Part shown: positions 36,255-44,196 of the stretch, one piece after another | How the letters are laid out: the number at the start of each line of letters is the position of its first letter | Numbering within the stretch: position 1 is the first letter of the stretch | From: Teredinibacter haidensis | Lineage (GTDB): Bacteria > Pseudomonadota > Gammaproteobacteria > Pseudomonadales > Cellvibrionaceae | NCBI RefSeq assembly: GCF_014211975.1 | Contig: NZ_CP060084.1 | Span: 62,001 to 126,000, forward strand | DNA length: 64,000 nt | Direction: 5' to 3' | The notes under the pieces: model-generated | The model's database searches: none | What the model was told of the DNA's origin: nothing | Seen by the model: only the letters and a program-made list of their open reading frames with translations | Made by a program: the position numbers and the translations under genes

Positions 36255-36857
36255 TTATTCGATGGGAGTCCCAATCGCTTGTATTACCGCCGCAAGGCCA
36301 TGGTGATTAATGCCCTCATGAACTTCACGCTCAAGCTCTTTAAGGTGACTAAAGGTCAAATTCGGTAGCTCGTTCGTCAGCGTTTCTTTTGATGTCATCA
36401 TTTCGGCTAGGGGAGGGCCACCCGTTTTGTATTCGAGCTGTTCTGGCCTATACCCCTCTAGAAGAAACACTCCCGACGATTTAAGGCCTTGCTCAACGCG
36501 CGTAAAAACATCTTTCCGCAATTTTTCTGGCAGGTGGCACGATATGGAAACAATGCCGGCCCATTTTTTTTCGCCGAAATCAAAGGTCTGTAAATCTTCA
36601 CAAATAACGTCGATCTCTACACCATTCTTTGCCGCTAACTTTTTCGCCTTTTCCAAGCCTACGCTAGAAATATCTACCGCCGTTACCGTATACCCAAGCT
36701 TAGCGAGAAATACAGAATTTCTACCTTCGCCGTCGGCCAATAAAAGCACTTTACCTTTCGGAATAGCAGCGTAATGTTCTTTTAGAAAATCATTTGGCTC
36801 CGTTCCATATACATATTGATCAGTATTGTATTCATTATCCCACATCGACTTGCTCAT
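36255..36857 (-). CDS. SAM-dependent methyltransferase (class I)
   Basis: The start is placed at ATG 36857, with GGAG 8 bp upstream, rather than the longer form at 36905. The 200-residue product has the Rossmann-fold motifs: motif I as LLLADGEGRNSVFLAKLG, an acidic motif II (VTAVDIS), and a third strand (IDVICEDLQTFDF). The GEGRNSVFLA sequence is typical of small TehB-like or thiopurine-type methyltransferases. The substrate cannot be given. It stands alone between non-coding stretches. Confidence 0.85.
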   Translation of the reverse strand: MSKSMWDNEYNTDQYVYGTEPNDFLKEHYAAIPKGKVLLLADGEGRNSVFLAKLGYTVTAVDISSVGLEKAKKLAAKNGVEIDVICEDLQTFDFGEKKWAGIVSISCHLPEKLRKDVFTRVEQGLKSSGVFLLEGYRPEQLEYKTGGPPLAEMMTSKETLTNELPNLTFSHLKELEREVHEGINHHGLAAVIQAIGTPIE

Positions 36858-37194
36858 TTTAGTGGCTCCATAATCCCGTGTTAACTGTGGCCGAGTGCAC
36901 GACATAGTGTGTTTTTGTTTATAACGGATATTTTACAAAAATTAACCGCCGTAGGAAAACCGAAAAGTAGTGGTGTAAAATGCAGCTTAAACAGAGCCGG
37001 AACATAGTGCTATAGCTTTATACTTGGTTTGAGCCTACCACGTTTTATTCATTTTTTGTGTTACGTGTTTTTTCAATACTTCGGTATTGGATGCGTAAGA
37101 ATCCAGCCGAAATAGTGTAAACCCTTTCGCCAGTACTTATCCAACGGCCATTAAACGCTCACCCACGGCTTTGCCACCATTATCAAATAAATGA

Positions 37195-37510
37195 ATTGGA
37201 CGGGGGAACGCCATAAACTCTCGCCCGCAGGGGGGGGTACGGCGTGAGTGTGAGGTAAAAGTGCAATTCATAGCTGCCCCAGTGTCTGATGCTAAGCACC
37301 CACTTAAATCGACGGAATTTCGGAATTCACAAGCGTTAAATATGAACCTGCAGTAACTCGGTTCCACCGATTTCCCATCAGAATAAAAAACGAATTGGGG
37401 GTTTATATCACAAACATTCGCCCGCAGGGGCGCGCGTGTGAAGCCCCCAAGCAAAGGTTTAACGTGTGTTTGTGAGGTAAGCGCGCGATTCATATCTATC
37501 CCAGCGGCCG
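37195..37510. repeat. Diverged tandem duplication of a ~100-bp unit
   Basis: Segments near 37195-37290 and 37375-37510 share TCGCCCGCAGGGG exactly, then GTGAGGTAA and a spaced ATTCATA.CT..CCCAG block in the same order. They are two decayed copies of one element. Confidence 0.6.
37395..37450. other. Long interrupted hairpin
   Basis: Three nested stem segments: TTGGGGG with CCCCCAA, TCACA with TGTGA, and CGCCC with GGGCG around a GCAG loop. Such interrupted single-strand folds resemble recombination sites of integron cassettes or REP elements, but no core consensus was seen. Confidence 0.5.
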
Positions 37511-37774
37511 CTTTTACCAACCGTAATACCTGAGTGTTAGCTCACAAACTTTTGCAGCAAAAATTAATGCATTTCAAATAAACGGCAGATCTATGAAACT
37601 ACCTTGCGTGCTAATCCACATTCGGCTTGCGCAGCGGGCGCTGAGATTTACTATGCCCCAGTCCGCTACGGAAGCACCGAAGAGCCTTTGTTTCGGTGCT
37701 TGACGAAGTGACCATTAGGTGCGAGCAGGGGTAGGAAGCCCGCAAACTATTTTCGACAATAAAAGGAATAGTAA

Positions 37775-38515
37775 ATGTCCGACCAACGTGATTTTCAAGA
37801 TCGTCTCTCGGCCCTTCAGGCCTTTTTCACCGAAGCCTCTAACAACTGTCCTATGCCCATTGGCATTTATGCGCAAGAAGCAGAAAACCTCTTTCACTGG
37901 GCCATGCAAGATAGCGAGACGCTCGCGGGCGCGGGCCTTGGTGCTGCCGAGCTAAACGAACTCTCCGTTCGCGTGGGAGTACTGCGCGAAGCCGAGGGCC
38001 GCTGGCAGGCGGAATACCGTGCGCAAAAAGACGCCGAAGTAGAGTGGGCCACCGAAGGCCCCAAAGCCTTCGATCTGCGCGACGAACTGCTGCGCAGCTT
38101 TCGCTACGCCTTCCGCAAGCATGACAACCTACTGAAGCGGGTCAGCAAAATTGACGAGGGCGATAGCAGCGCCGATATGATCCAAGACCTAAGCACACTC
38201 GCGGTACTGGGGCGCGAGAACACCACCCTGTTGGAAACCATTAATTTCGATTTGAGCAAACTCGACGCTGCAGCAAACAGCGCCGATACCATCGCCCAAC
38301 TGCTGGCCAGAGTTAACGGCGACAGGCTAAGTGGCAACGATGGTCGCAGCCTGCGGGATAAAGCCTATACCTACCTAAAAGAAATCGTCGACGAAGTGCG
38401 AGCCTGCGGTAAATATGTATTCCACGACAACGATGCTCGGCTTAGCGGCTATTCCAGCGCCTACTTCCGTCGTAAGAAGCGCAGCCTCAGCGAAAGCAAA
38501 ACGGCTGCCGTGTAA
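37775..38515 (+). CDS. Unknown helical protein (246 aa)
   Basis: AAGGAA lies 6 bp before the ATG. The protein is strongly helical, acidic in its first 200 residues and basic at the end (YFRRKKRSLSESK). No signal peptide or membrane helix is visible, so it should be cytoplasmic. I do not recognise a family. It is followed by a clean terminator and then by a 20-21 bp repeat array that starts 134 bp after its stop; the physical link raises the idea that the basic tail binds nucleic acid, which is speculative. Confidence 0.7.
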   Translation: MSDQRDFQDRLSALQAFFTEASNNCPMPIGIYAQEAENLFHWAMQDSETLAGAGLGAAELNELSVRVGVLREAEGRWQAEYRAQKDAEVEWATEGPKAFDLRDELLRSFRYAFRKHDNLLKRVSKIDEGDSSADMIQDLSTLAVLGRENTTLLETINFDLSKLDAAANSADTIAQLLARVNGDRLSGNDGRSLRDKAYTYLKEIVDEVRACGKYVFHDNDARLSGYSSAYFRRKKRSLSESKTAAV

Positions 38516-38539
38516 GCCGAAAGCTAAGCAAACCTCCCG

Positions 38540-38563
38540 AGCCCACAATCGTGGGCTTTTTTA
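38540..38563 (+). terminator. Rho-independent terminator
   Basis: AGCCCAC-AATC-GTGGGCT followed by six T lies 24 bp past the stop of the 246-residue gene. Confidence 0.9.
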
Positions 38564-38649
38564 CGCCAGCGCCAAACCAAAAGCCCCAACAAGCGTACTT
38601 AAACGTCGCAATACCGCCTTGTTAATCATACAGATCGCATAAAAGGCAG

Positions 38650-38956
38650 GCTCCAGGAAGGGTCACCCGCCTCCAGGAAGGGTCGCCCAGCTCCAGGAAG
38701 GGTCGCCCAGCTCCAGGAAGGGTCACCCAGCTCCAGGAAGGGTCACCCAGCTCCAGGAAGGGTTCCCCCGCCTCCAGGAAGGGTCACCCAGCTCCAGGAA
38801 GGGTTCCCCCGCCTCCAGGAAGGGTCACCCAGCTCCAGGAAGGGTTCCCCCGCCTCCAGGAAGCCTCCACCCAGCTCCAGGAAGGCCTCACCCAGCTCCA
38901 GGGCGGGTCACCTGGCTCCAGGAAATCCTCCCCCGGCTCCAGGACGGGTCATTCAC
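38650..38956. repeat. Array of about 15 direct repeats of 20-21 bp (CTCCAGGAAGGGTCACCCAG)
   Basis: Units follow each other without spacers, so this is not CRISPR. Variants alternate between GGGTCACCCAG and GGGTTCCCCCGC endings, and the last five units are degenerate. Each unit contains two mini-palindromes (TCC-A-GGA and GGGT-C-ACCC). Spacing of about two helical turns resembles iterons or other protein-binding arrays. Confidence 0.9.
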
Positions 38957-39318
38957 CTACACGGACAGCCTCCCCAGCGCCAACAAAGCCCACGCCGTTA
39001 AAAACTTAAAACCCAGCCGCAACAAGAGAAAAAGGCCAAAGGCGCTTGGCAAGCTTCAGCACCGAAAGGCAGGTGATCAAAATTTCTGCTTCTGTAAAAG
39101 CAGGAGAGGGCGGAAGGCTAAGCCGAAATTAGAGATTAATCCCCGGAGCTAATCGACAAACAAACCCACGCCAATAAATGCCCCGCCGCCGCGAGCGGCA
39201 AGGTGCTTATCGTGGTGCTTCTAGGAAGTGGTTGCTCCGAGCGCGACACCGCAGGCAGAGTGAGATATCCCTAGCGCAAGAGCCAGTAGAAACCTCAAAG
39301 CAATAGATAATTTGCCCA
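38957..39318. other. Non-coding stretch after the repeat array
   Basis: About 360 bp with no supported frame. It runs up to the stop of the small chimeric lipoprotein frame at 39319. Confidence 0.45.
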
Positions 39319-39498
39319 TTATTTATTCGTCACCTTTCTAAACTCGGCAATGGCTCGAATGATATTGCGTAAATTTTTAAAGCGGACTAACGTGTTTTGA
39401 TAGGCGGATTTTACCGCACCAATGCTGCTCTGGCAGGCCGCCAGAATGGATACGTAACCCAGTAAACAGAGCGTTGACAGGGATCGGTTGATTTTCAT
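39319..39498 (-). pseudogene. Truncated copy of the DUF1176-like lipoprotein gene (chimeric 59-aa frame)
   Basis: The first 28 residues (MKINRSLSTLCLLGY through ACQSSIGA) match the start of the 267-residue lipoprotein at 58405 with one substitution (Cys to Tyr). Identity then stops within one codon and the frame continues as unrelated VKSAYQNTLVRFKNLR to a stop. The signal peptide and lipobox LAAC remain, so a tiny lipoprotein could still be made. It lies at one end of the 114-bp repeat shared with the right locus. Confidence 0.7.
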
Positions 39499-39527
39499 AA
39501 ATAGTTACTGAGTTGAGAGTAAAAGAA
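39414..39527. repeat. 114-bp direct repeat, left copy
   Basis: Identical to 58321-58434 except for two mismatches that I can see. It covers the start and upstream bases of a lipoprotein gene in both places. The two copies are in the same orientation, 18.9 kb apart. Confidence 0.92.
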
Positions 39528-39666
39528 GTATTTCAAAGTCTTCTGCGTAACTGGCAATAGTGGCGGCCTTGTCGGTGCCGTTAATCACTCTGCGGGCATT
39601 GATGTAGTCGATTTTGACTCGCAGAACATGATCGTAAGCTAGAGGCGCTAATGGTGTCTGTCCTGA
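39505..39666 (-). pseudogene. C-terminal remnant of a muramidase/chitinase-like protein
   Basis: A 53-codon minus-strand frame with no start ends 6 bp before the truncated lipoprotein gene: YDHVLRVKIDYINARRV then INGTDKAATIASYAEDFEILL. The pattern ARRVINGTDxAxxIAxYAxxF recalls the C-terminus of lysozyme/GH19-like peptidoglycan enzymes. Followed directly by a lipoprotein gene, it may be the tail of an antibacterial effector whose immunity protein is that lipoprotein. Family naming is tentative. Confidence 0.5.
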
Positions 39667-39853
39667 TTAGCGCCCTACGTGGGTACACTGAAGACTACTA
39701 TTGTGATAATGATCGCAAAATTCTTTGAGAATGGATAACCAAGTCGACATATAATGACCCTGGTTTTAGTGTGCGTACGTGTGAGCACTATGGTTTTACT
39801 TTTAACTTAAAAAATTGCTAAACAGGTTTTTATTTATAAATAAGGAAAATTTG

Positions 39854-40645
39854 GTGAATATGGAGATGTTGACTGCAAGTGTAGGGAGAGGTGGCAGAAA
39901 TCAGTTCAAAGATGTAGCCACGATACAAACACTAATAAATGATTGCCTTTATTTGTTAGGACCTCTATGTTTTCTGCAAGTGGATGGAAAGATAGGGGCT
40001 AGAACGATAGATGCCATCGATATGTTTCAAAAAATAGCCATGAAAATGACGAAACCAGATGGTCGTGTCGATCCGAGGGGTAAAACGTTAATGGCTTTGA
40101 ATTTTAAAAAAATTAGGCCTCGTCCCCATTTAGTAACTGGCTTATTTAGAGATATATCAAAGCCATTTTTCAAAACACCGTCTGAGCCATCCTACAAATT
40201 CCCATTGGCTATGCGCCCTAGAGAATCCTATAAGACTGGAATGCGACGCTTTGGAGCAACTCGAAGCGGCGGACGTTTACATGCGGGTTGTGATCTTTAT
40301 GCTCAAATCGGCACCCCGGTCTATGCAATGGCTGACGGCGTTGTTGAGACGGCAGGTTACGAATTCTATCTAGGTACATACGCCGTGGAAGTTAAACATC
40401 TTGATTTTTTAGCGCTCTATGGTGAGTTGGGAAAAGTATCTAGCCCCCTGAAAAAAGGGGCTACGGTTAAAAAAGGTCAGTTAGTTGGGAAAATTGGAAA
40501 GCTGCAAGGGCTTAATATGTCCATGCTTCATCTTGAAATGTATTCAGGTAAAGAAAATGGGCGATTAACTGTAAAATCGAATTTGCCCTATAAACGTCGT
40601 TCAGATTTGATCGATCCAACTTCAATACTAGATAAGGCAAAATAA
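39854..40645 (+). CDS. Peptidoglycan-binding plus M23 peptidase-like protein without signal peptide
   Basis: GTG 39854 lies 5 bp after AAGGAAA; ATG 39860 is an alternative and the upstream TTG is less likely. An N-terminal peptidoglycan-binding-like domain (about 10-80, DGKIGARTIDAIDMFQ) precedes an M23 domain with zinc ligands in HAGCDLY and a late LHLEM. The usual H-x-H reads M-x-H here, so one expected histidine is absent; some phage-type M23 proteins share this. There is no signal peptide, and a lipoprotein gene follows directly. This layout fits a contact-delivered cell-wall hydrolase with its immunity protein, which is inference. Confidence 0.82.
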   Translation: MNMEMLTASVGRGGRNQFKDVATIQTLINDCLYLLGPLCFLQVDGKIGARTIDAIDMFQKIAMKMTKPDGRVDPRGKTLMALNFKKIRPRPHLVTGLFRDISKPFFKTPSEPSYKFPLAMRPRESYKTGMRRFGATRSGGRLHAGCDLYAQIGTPVYAMADGVVETAGYEFYLGTYAVEVKHLDFLALYGELGKVSSPLKKGATVKKGQLVGKIGKLQGLNMSMLHLEMYSGKENGRLTVKSNLPYKRRSDLIDPTSILDKAK

Positions 40646-41236
40646 ATGCGTTTCAATTCTTCTACGATTGTCGCTCTAATAGTAGTGATGGTGTCTAGCT
40701 TTTCTTGTGGTAAAGATGTAGCGACTAAGCAAAGCCTTAAAGTGTCAAGTAAGGTAAATGCTTGGGAGCAGAAATTCGAAATCTTTGAAAATTTTATGCA
40801 GCTATCGTCTAGCTTTAAACAAGCAAAAACCGCATTTGATTTTAATGGTGATGGCAATAGTGACTACGTGTATTTTGCCGAGGTGAAAAATACTGAGTTA
40901 ACCATTCCTGACTCTTTAACTGTTTATCAAGTGCAGAGTGGGGATGTTCATCCAGCAACTTTTTCTGGAGCATTACACGCGATAGCTATCGTACATGGTG
41001 GGGCGGATGAAAATATTGTCATTCATGAAGCTAGACCTATGACAAAGTTAGATGCTCCCGCTGCACTTGACCTTTCGGTAGAAAAGAGATCTTACATTGC
41101 TTCTATTGAAAATCAGGGGCCGCTTCACAGAGCAAAGGGAGACATTATTATTTTGCCAACGGGTGCTGGTATTGATACTTACATTTATTATGATGGCAAT
41201 CGTTACCTCTTGTATGAGCCTCTTGAAATTCCTTAA
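40646..41236 (+). CDS. Lipoprotein, probable immunity partner of the M23-like protein
   Basis: The ATG follows the upstream TAA with no gap, so translation is coupled. A signal peptide ends in a lipobox (FSC, about residue 21). The mature 175 residues contain a calcium-loop-like DFNGDGNSDYVYF and a beta-rich remainder similar to FG-GAP-type or hydrolase-inhibitor folds. A periplasmic lipoprotein immediately behind a signal-less peptidoglycan hydrolase is the usual gene order of effector and immunity pairs. I cannot name a family. Confidence 0.75.
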   Translation: MRFNSSTIVALIVVMVSSFSCGKDVATKQSLKVSSKVNAWEQKFEIFENFMQLSSSFKQAKTAFDFNGDGNSDYVYFAEVKNTELTIPDSLTVYQVQSGDVHPATFSGALHAIAIVHGGADENIVIHEARPMTKLDAPAALDLSVEKRSYIASIENQGPLHRAKGDIIILPTGAGIDTYIYYDGNRYLLYEPLEIP

Positions 41237-41295
41237 AGAAACAGAATAACGGTACCACCAATAGGGCGAAAAAGGTGCGTGATATTTTCATTCGT

Positions 41296-41745
41296 TTATT
41301 GCCAGCGCCACGTGGGTCTATCCCAACCCACCTGAATAGGAATAATGGCGGAGTCTAAACTTGCTTTACCCTGAATCCTTACACCCTGGTAATCGCCTTC
41401 TTTTTTAATTTGTTCAGCCCCAAAGCTGTCTAGTTCAAACACAAAACCATTTTCTGGAACAACGTCCAGTGCGGCCAGTATTTTAAAGGTTGCTAGTCGG
41501 TTTTCTTGGGTATTATCCCCAAACCCCAGTAAGTCTAAATCACGGGTAGCTCGGTGTAGGGTGTTATTCCACACCACAAACAACCACGCGCGTTTTAACA
41601 AAAACTGATCCTTAAATACACTAATACTCAACCGATACAACAAGCGTTGTAGGGCATACTGCGCGAGCAAAGTATTAAAATTAACGTTTTGTGCCTTGGC
41701 AGTATTTAACAAACGTCCCTTAATGCTTTTGGCGATGTCTTTCAT
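41296..41745 (-). pseudogene. Truncated AbiEii-type nucleotidyltransferase toxin gene
   Basis: The frame matches the first half of AbiEii/PF08843 proteins: FLLKRAWLFVVWN, then the catalytic HRATRDLDLLGFGDN, then FELDSFGAEQIKKEGDYQGVRI. It stops at IQVGWDRPTWRWQ after 149 residues, where the family continues for roughly 130-150 more. The active-site aspartates in DLDLLG are kept but the C-terminal half is missing. The lysine/tryptophan change in KRAWLF, where relatives have a GAM-type sequence, also suggests decay. The broken antitoxin gene lies just upstream. Confidence 0.8.
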
Positions 41746-41786
41746 TGTATTTCTCCCTGCCTTTCCATCATGTCCAATCCTATTGC

Positions 41787-42453
41787 TTAAGCCACCAGCA
41801 TTTCAAAATGTGGCTGAATGACGGTGGCGATCCGTGGTTGCAATCTGCATCAGCTCGTCGGAGCTAAAGCGTTGATCTCGCCAGCCTTCCTTTAGGGCCT
41901 CCAGGGCCACTTTGCTACGCATGCGAAAGCAATTCACTATGGTTTTTGCCGGGGAATACACCTTTACCTAACGCCCTCAATTCTATGCCGCTCAATGCTT
42001 TGCTCATAAGCCACGCCGGAATAATAGTGGTAGCGCACTGGTGGGTAGGCGAGTTTAGGTATGCGGTCGCGGGCCTTCACTGCAAACCACATGGGTCCCC
42101 ATATTGTGAAAGGCCAGTGCGGAGATCAAAGTGACTACGCCCAGCCGAACCTGCGCGGCAAACAGTGCCAAATCATGGTGCTCGGTAATATCTGTAACCG
42201 GCAGCCGATAGCGGCCACGGGCAATGCGCTGGATCAAACCTCTCCTGGTCATGCGCTCGCGGGTCATGCCAAGGGCTGCTAGATCCGCAGCCCCTGTGGC
42301 GCCACACATTCGCGCCAATTCAATAATATTTGCCTCGTTTTCATCCGCTTTTATGGTACCTTCCAAATCTATTCGCTTCCACAAATCGTTGTTACTTGGC
42401 TGTAAGTAGCTACCGTTTGAGATGCGATAAGAAGAGATGCGGTCTTTTTCCAA
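41787..42453 (-). pseudogene. Multiply frameshifted AbiEi antitoxin gene
   Basis: The first frame has the AbiEi wing-helix start and ends after ALAFHNMGTH. Translating on in the other frames gives MWFAVKARDRIPKLAYPPVR...ERHRIEGVR, then VKVYSPAKTIVNCFRMRSKVALEAL, and finally VIQPHFEMLVA with TAA at 41787, in the family order. At least three indels therefore break the gene. The likely original start codon near 42358 now reads ATA behind a good GGAAGG site. The antitoxin is dead together with the toxin. Confidence 0.82.
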
Positions 42454-42692
42454 AAAAAATTTTGGGAGGTAAGTGGGTGTAAGGGTGGGGGCGCTAAAGC
42501 GTTGCTCGGGTTCACGGTTGTGTGATCCAAATCTAGGAGGTGACTAATATGGTTAACGCGCATGTCCTAATAAACGGGGTGGAGGGGGTAATTATTTTTG
42601 CGAACTCGAGCTGGGTGAGGCGGCTCCTGGCTAGGCGGTAATAATCGAACATACGTTGGCACTCTCTGAAAGTCGTTGCCGTTTAGCCGTTA

Positions 42693-43019
42693 GTGGCTTC
42701 CAGGTTGCCGAAGGGCTATGTGTGTGAAGCTAAGCCTAAGGTAGAGAGCGTTGTAATCAATTTTGTTTCCTATTCTGATGAATCAGTGAAAAACAAGTAC
42801 GGCGTTCAGGTGTATAAATCTGGCGAGGCGTTGCTTGAGTTCACCGGTGGTACTAAACAGCCGCACACGGTTTGGCGGAGTTTATATTCGGGTGAAGTAA
42901 AGGGCCGTGATGACAATTGCTGTGTTGGCATAACTGTAGTTCGCTTATTATTCCTTGAGCGCTTTCTAGAGGCTATCTGCTGTATTGAATTCCGGTATTT
43001 TCAAAAGTGGAGTTACTGA
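42693..43019 (+). pseudogene. Decayed DUF5991-like gene, left copy
   Basis: The open part (MASRLPKGYVCEAKPKVES, then INFVSYSDESVKNKYGVQVY) is the second half of a DUF5991-like protein. The preceding half is still readable in another frame upstream (FCELELGEAAPG, TAG, AVIIEHTLALSES), so a nonsense codon and a frameshift separate them. The signal peptide part present in the right copy is absent here. A further indel changes the C-terminus relative to the right copy. Confidence 0.7.
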
Positions 43020-43071
43020 ACGGGGGGGCTTATCGTTCGCAGGATAGCCATGATAGTGGTGTGGAAGAGCC

Positions 43072-43118
43072 TAACGGTGTTAAGCCTTTAAAGGTTGCTT
43101 ATCGTGCCTGTCCTAATA
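43072..43118. repeat. Dispersed short element, copy 1
   Basis: TAACGGTGTTAAGCC at one end and CGTGCCTGTCCTAATA at the other, 47 bp. Related copies lie at 43919-43960 and 60561-60607. Confidence 0.7.
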
Positions 43119-43544
43119 GCGTTCCAACTAGCAAGCGATCGCCCAACTATTGTTTCTCGTCAATTAAATGCACCTACCAATATTTCTTTCTAGTGTCACT
43201 GCTTAGACAGGCATAACAAGTAATCCGATATTTGCCTACAAACCTCGGTCAGCTATCGGTCAAAAGCGAACATTCAAGTGAAAGGCAAGTATCAAGATCT
43301 AACCCCATCTACCTCTGGTAATAACGCCTCAAGCGTATCGAATAATTCCGGTGCAGTTAATACGTTAAAAAACTAATAGCATCTCGATGAAACGCTTCTT
43401 TCTGAATGATTTTTTGTTGATGCTGCCGACGGTTATGCTTAGCATTCATTGGAGCTGGCCCTTTGGTGGCAGTGGCATCTTTGGCGAGGTAAAGCTCCAC
43501 CATTGGACCAGCTTTTCTGCTTTTAAATCAATTAGTTGTATCTA

Positions 43545-43579
43545 AGTAAGTGCCATTCAGGCCTGACCCCACTTATTTC
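43545..43579. repeat. REP-like motif (GTGCCATTCAGGCCTGACCCC)
   Basis: This motif, with GCCATTCAGG and TGACCCC blocks, resembles repeats that accompany REP-associated Y1 transposases in gammaproteobacteria. The transposase itself is not in the window. It marks the right edge of the 1-kb repeat. Confidence 0.6.
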
Positions 43580-43754
43580 TTCGTGTAAACAACGCGTTTA
43601 AGTAACCCTTTCTATCGAGGTTGTATACGGTTGCCCCCAGGTTTGGGTCAGAACGAATGAGCCGTATAATACGCACTTCATCTGCAGAAGAAACATGCAG
43701 GTCTGTGGCTGAATATGAAAGCAGACTGATGATTGCATCGCTATAAGTGGTCAC
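43557..43754 (-). CDS. Small unknown protein (65 aa)
   Basis: GTG 43754 with a GGAG site about 8 bp upstream begins a 65-residue helical protein (TTYSDAIISLLSYSATDLHVSSADEVRIIRLIRSDPNLG). Its last codons run into the REP-like motif, so the natural end may have been cut by the repeat. Function unknown; it may be a remnant of a gene older than the Gabija-like locus. Confidence 0.45.
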   Translation of the reverse strand: MTTYSDAIISLLSYSATDLHVSSADEVRIIRLIRSDPNLGATVYNLDRKGYLNALFTRRNKWGQA

Positions 43755-43835
43755 TAACTTGCTCCCGAGAGTCGTTTTTATTGTATTTTCGCGTGCCGCG
43801 TATTATTTGCTATCTATTAAAGGAGCAGTTTTATA

Positions 43836-43958
43836 ATGGACCATTTTTCCCTAATACACTATGTAAAAGCTCACAGTTCGCTGTTCGACTACTGGTTTTT
43901 AAATGTTTTTAGAAAGCGTAACGGTGTTAAGCCTCACTGGCTAACGTGCCTGTCCTAA
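43836..43958 (+). CDS. Short frame with strong ribosome site (40 aa)
   Basis: AAGGAG lies 10 bp before an ATG that encodes MDHFSLIHYVKAHSSLFDYWF and then runs into the dispersed element at 43919, where it ends. The excellent start and the abrupt junction suggest the 5' end of a former gene cut by the element. Confidence 0.35.
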   Translation: MDHFSLIHYVKAHSSLFDYWFLNVFRKRNGVKPHWLTCLS

Positions 43959-43960
43959 TA
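43919..43960. repeat. Dispersed short element, copy 2
   Basis: Shares TAACGGTGTTAAGCCT and CGTGCCTGTCCTAATA with the copies at 43072 and 60561, but the middle differs (CACTGGCTAA instead of TTAAAGGTTGCTTAT). Confidence 0.65.
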
Positions 43961-44196
43961 AGTGGGTCTCGTTTCGATAGATAGCTTAGCTTCAAACCTA
44001 ATTGGGAGCGTTTTTGAATCACATTGTGGGTTTGGGCAACGCACCTTTACTGTTTCTGTCTTAATACCCATATAATTATTTCCCTAACGGTCTATTTCTT
44101 CTGCTTTCGGCCAATAGCGGACAGTTTGGCTGGCCATCTAATCGAGATGTACTGGGAATAACATTCAGCCAACATCTTTATGGAAGGGAAAGGGGT

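Larger units (their letters stand above)
36858..37774. other. Long non-coding region with diverged repeats and a hairpin
   Basis: About 900 bp. It includes the pair of related segments at 37195 and 37380 and the interrupted hairpin at 37395. The leftward frame through 37137-37520 seems to be an artefact of the repeats rather than a gene: its two halves resemble one another. Confidence 0.55.
42579..43579. repeat. 1-kb direct repeat, left copy
   Basis: Nearly identical to 60064-61068 and in the same orientation. It carries the decayed DUF5991-like gene, a TAACGGTG...CCTAATA element, and ends in a CAGGCCTGACCCCACTTATTTC motif. Visible differences are scattered substitutions and short indels. 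Confidence 0.95.

Noticed and set aside
37137..37520. A 127-residue leftward open frame
   Set aside because: Its two halves translate the same decayed repeat and there is no ribosome site; it is better explained by the repeat.
38650..38956. Possible CRISPR array
   Set aside because: Units are adjacent with no unique spacers and no cas genes are nearby.
43380..43545. A 50-residue frame MKRFFLN... inside both 1-kb repeats
   Set aside because: Short, no ribosome site, and the opposite strand also stays open; the high identity of the copies prevents a codon-based test.
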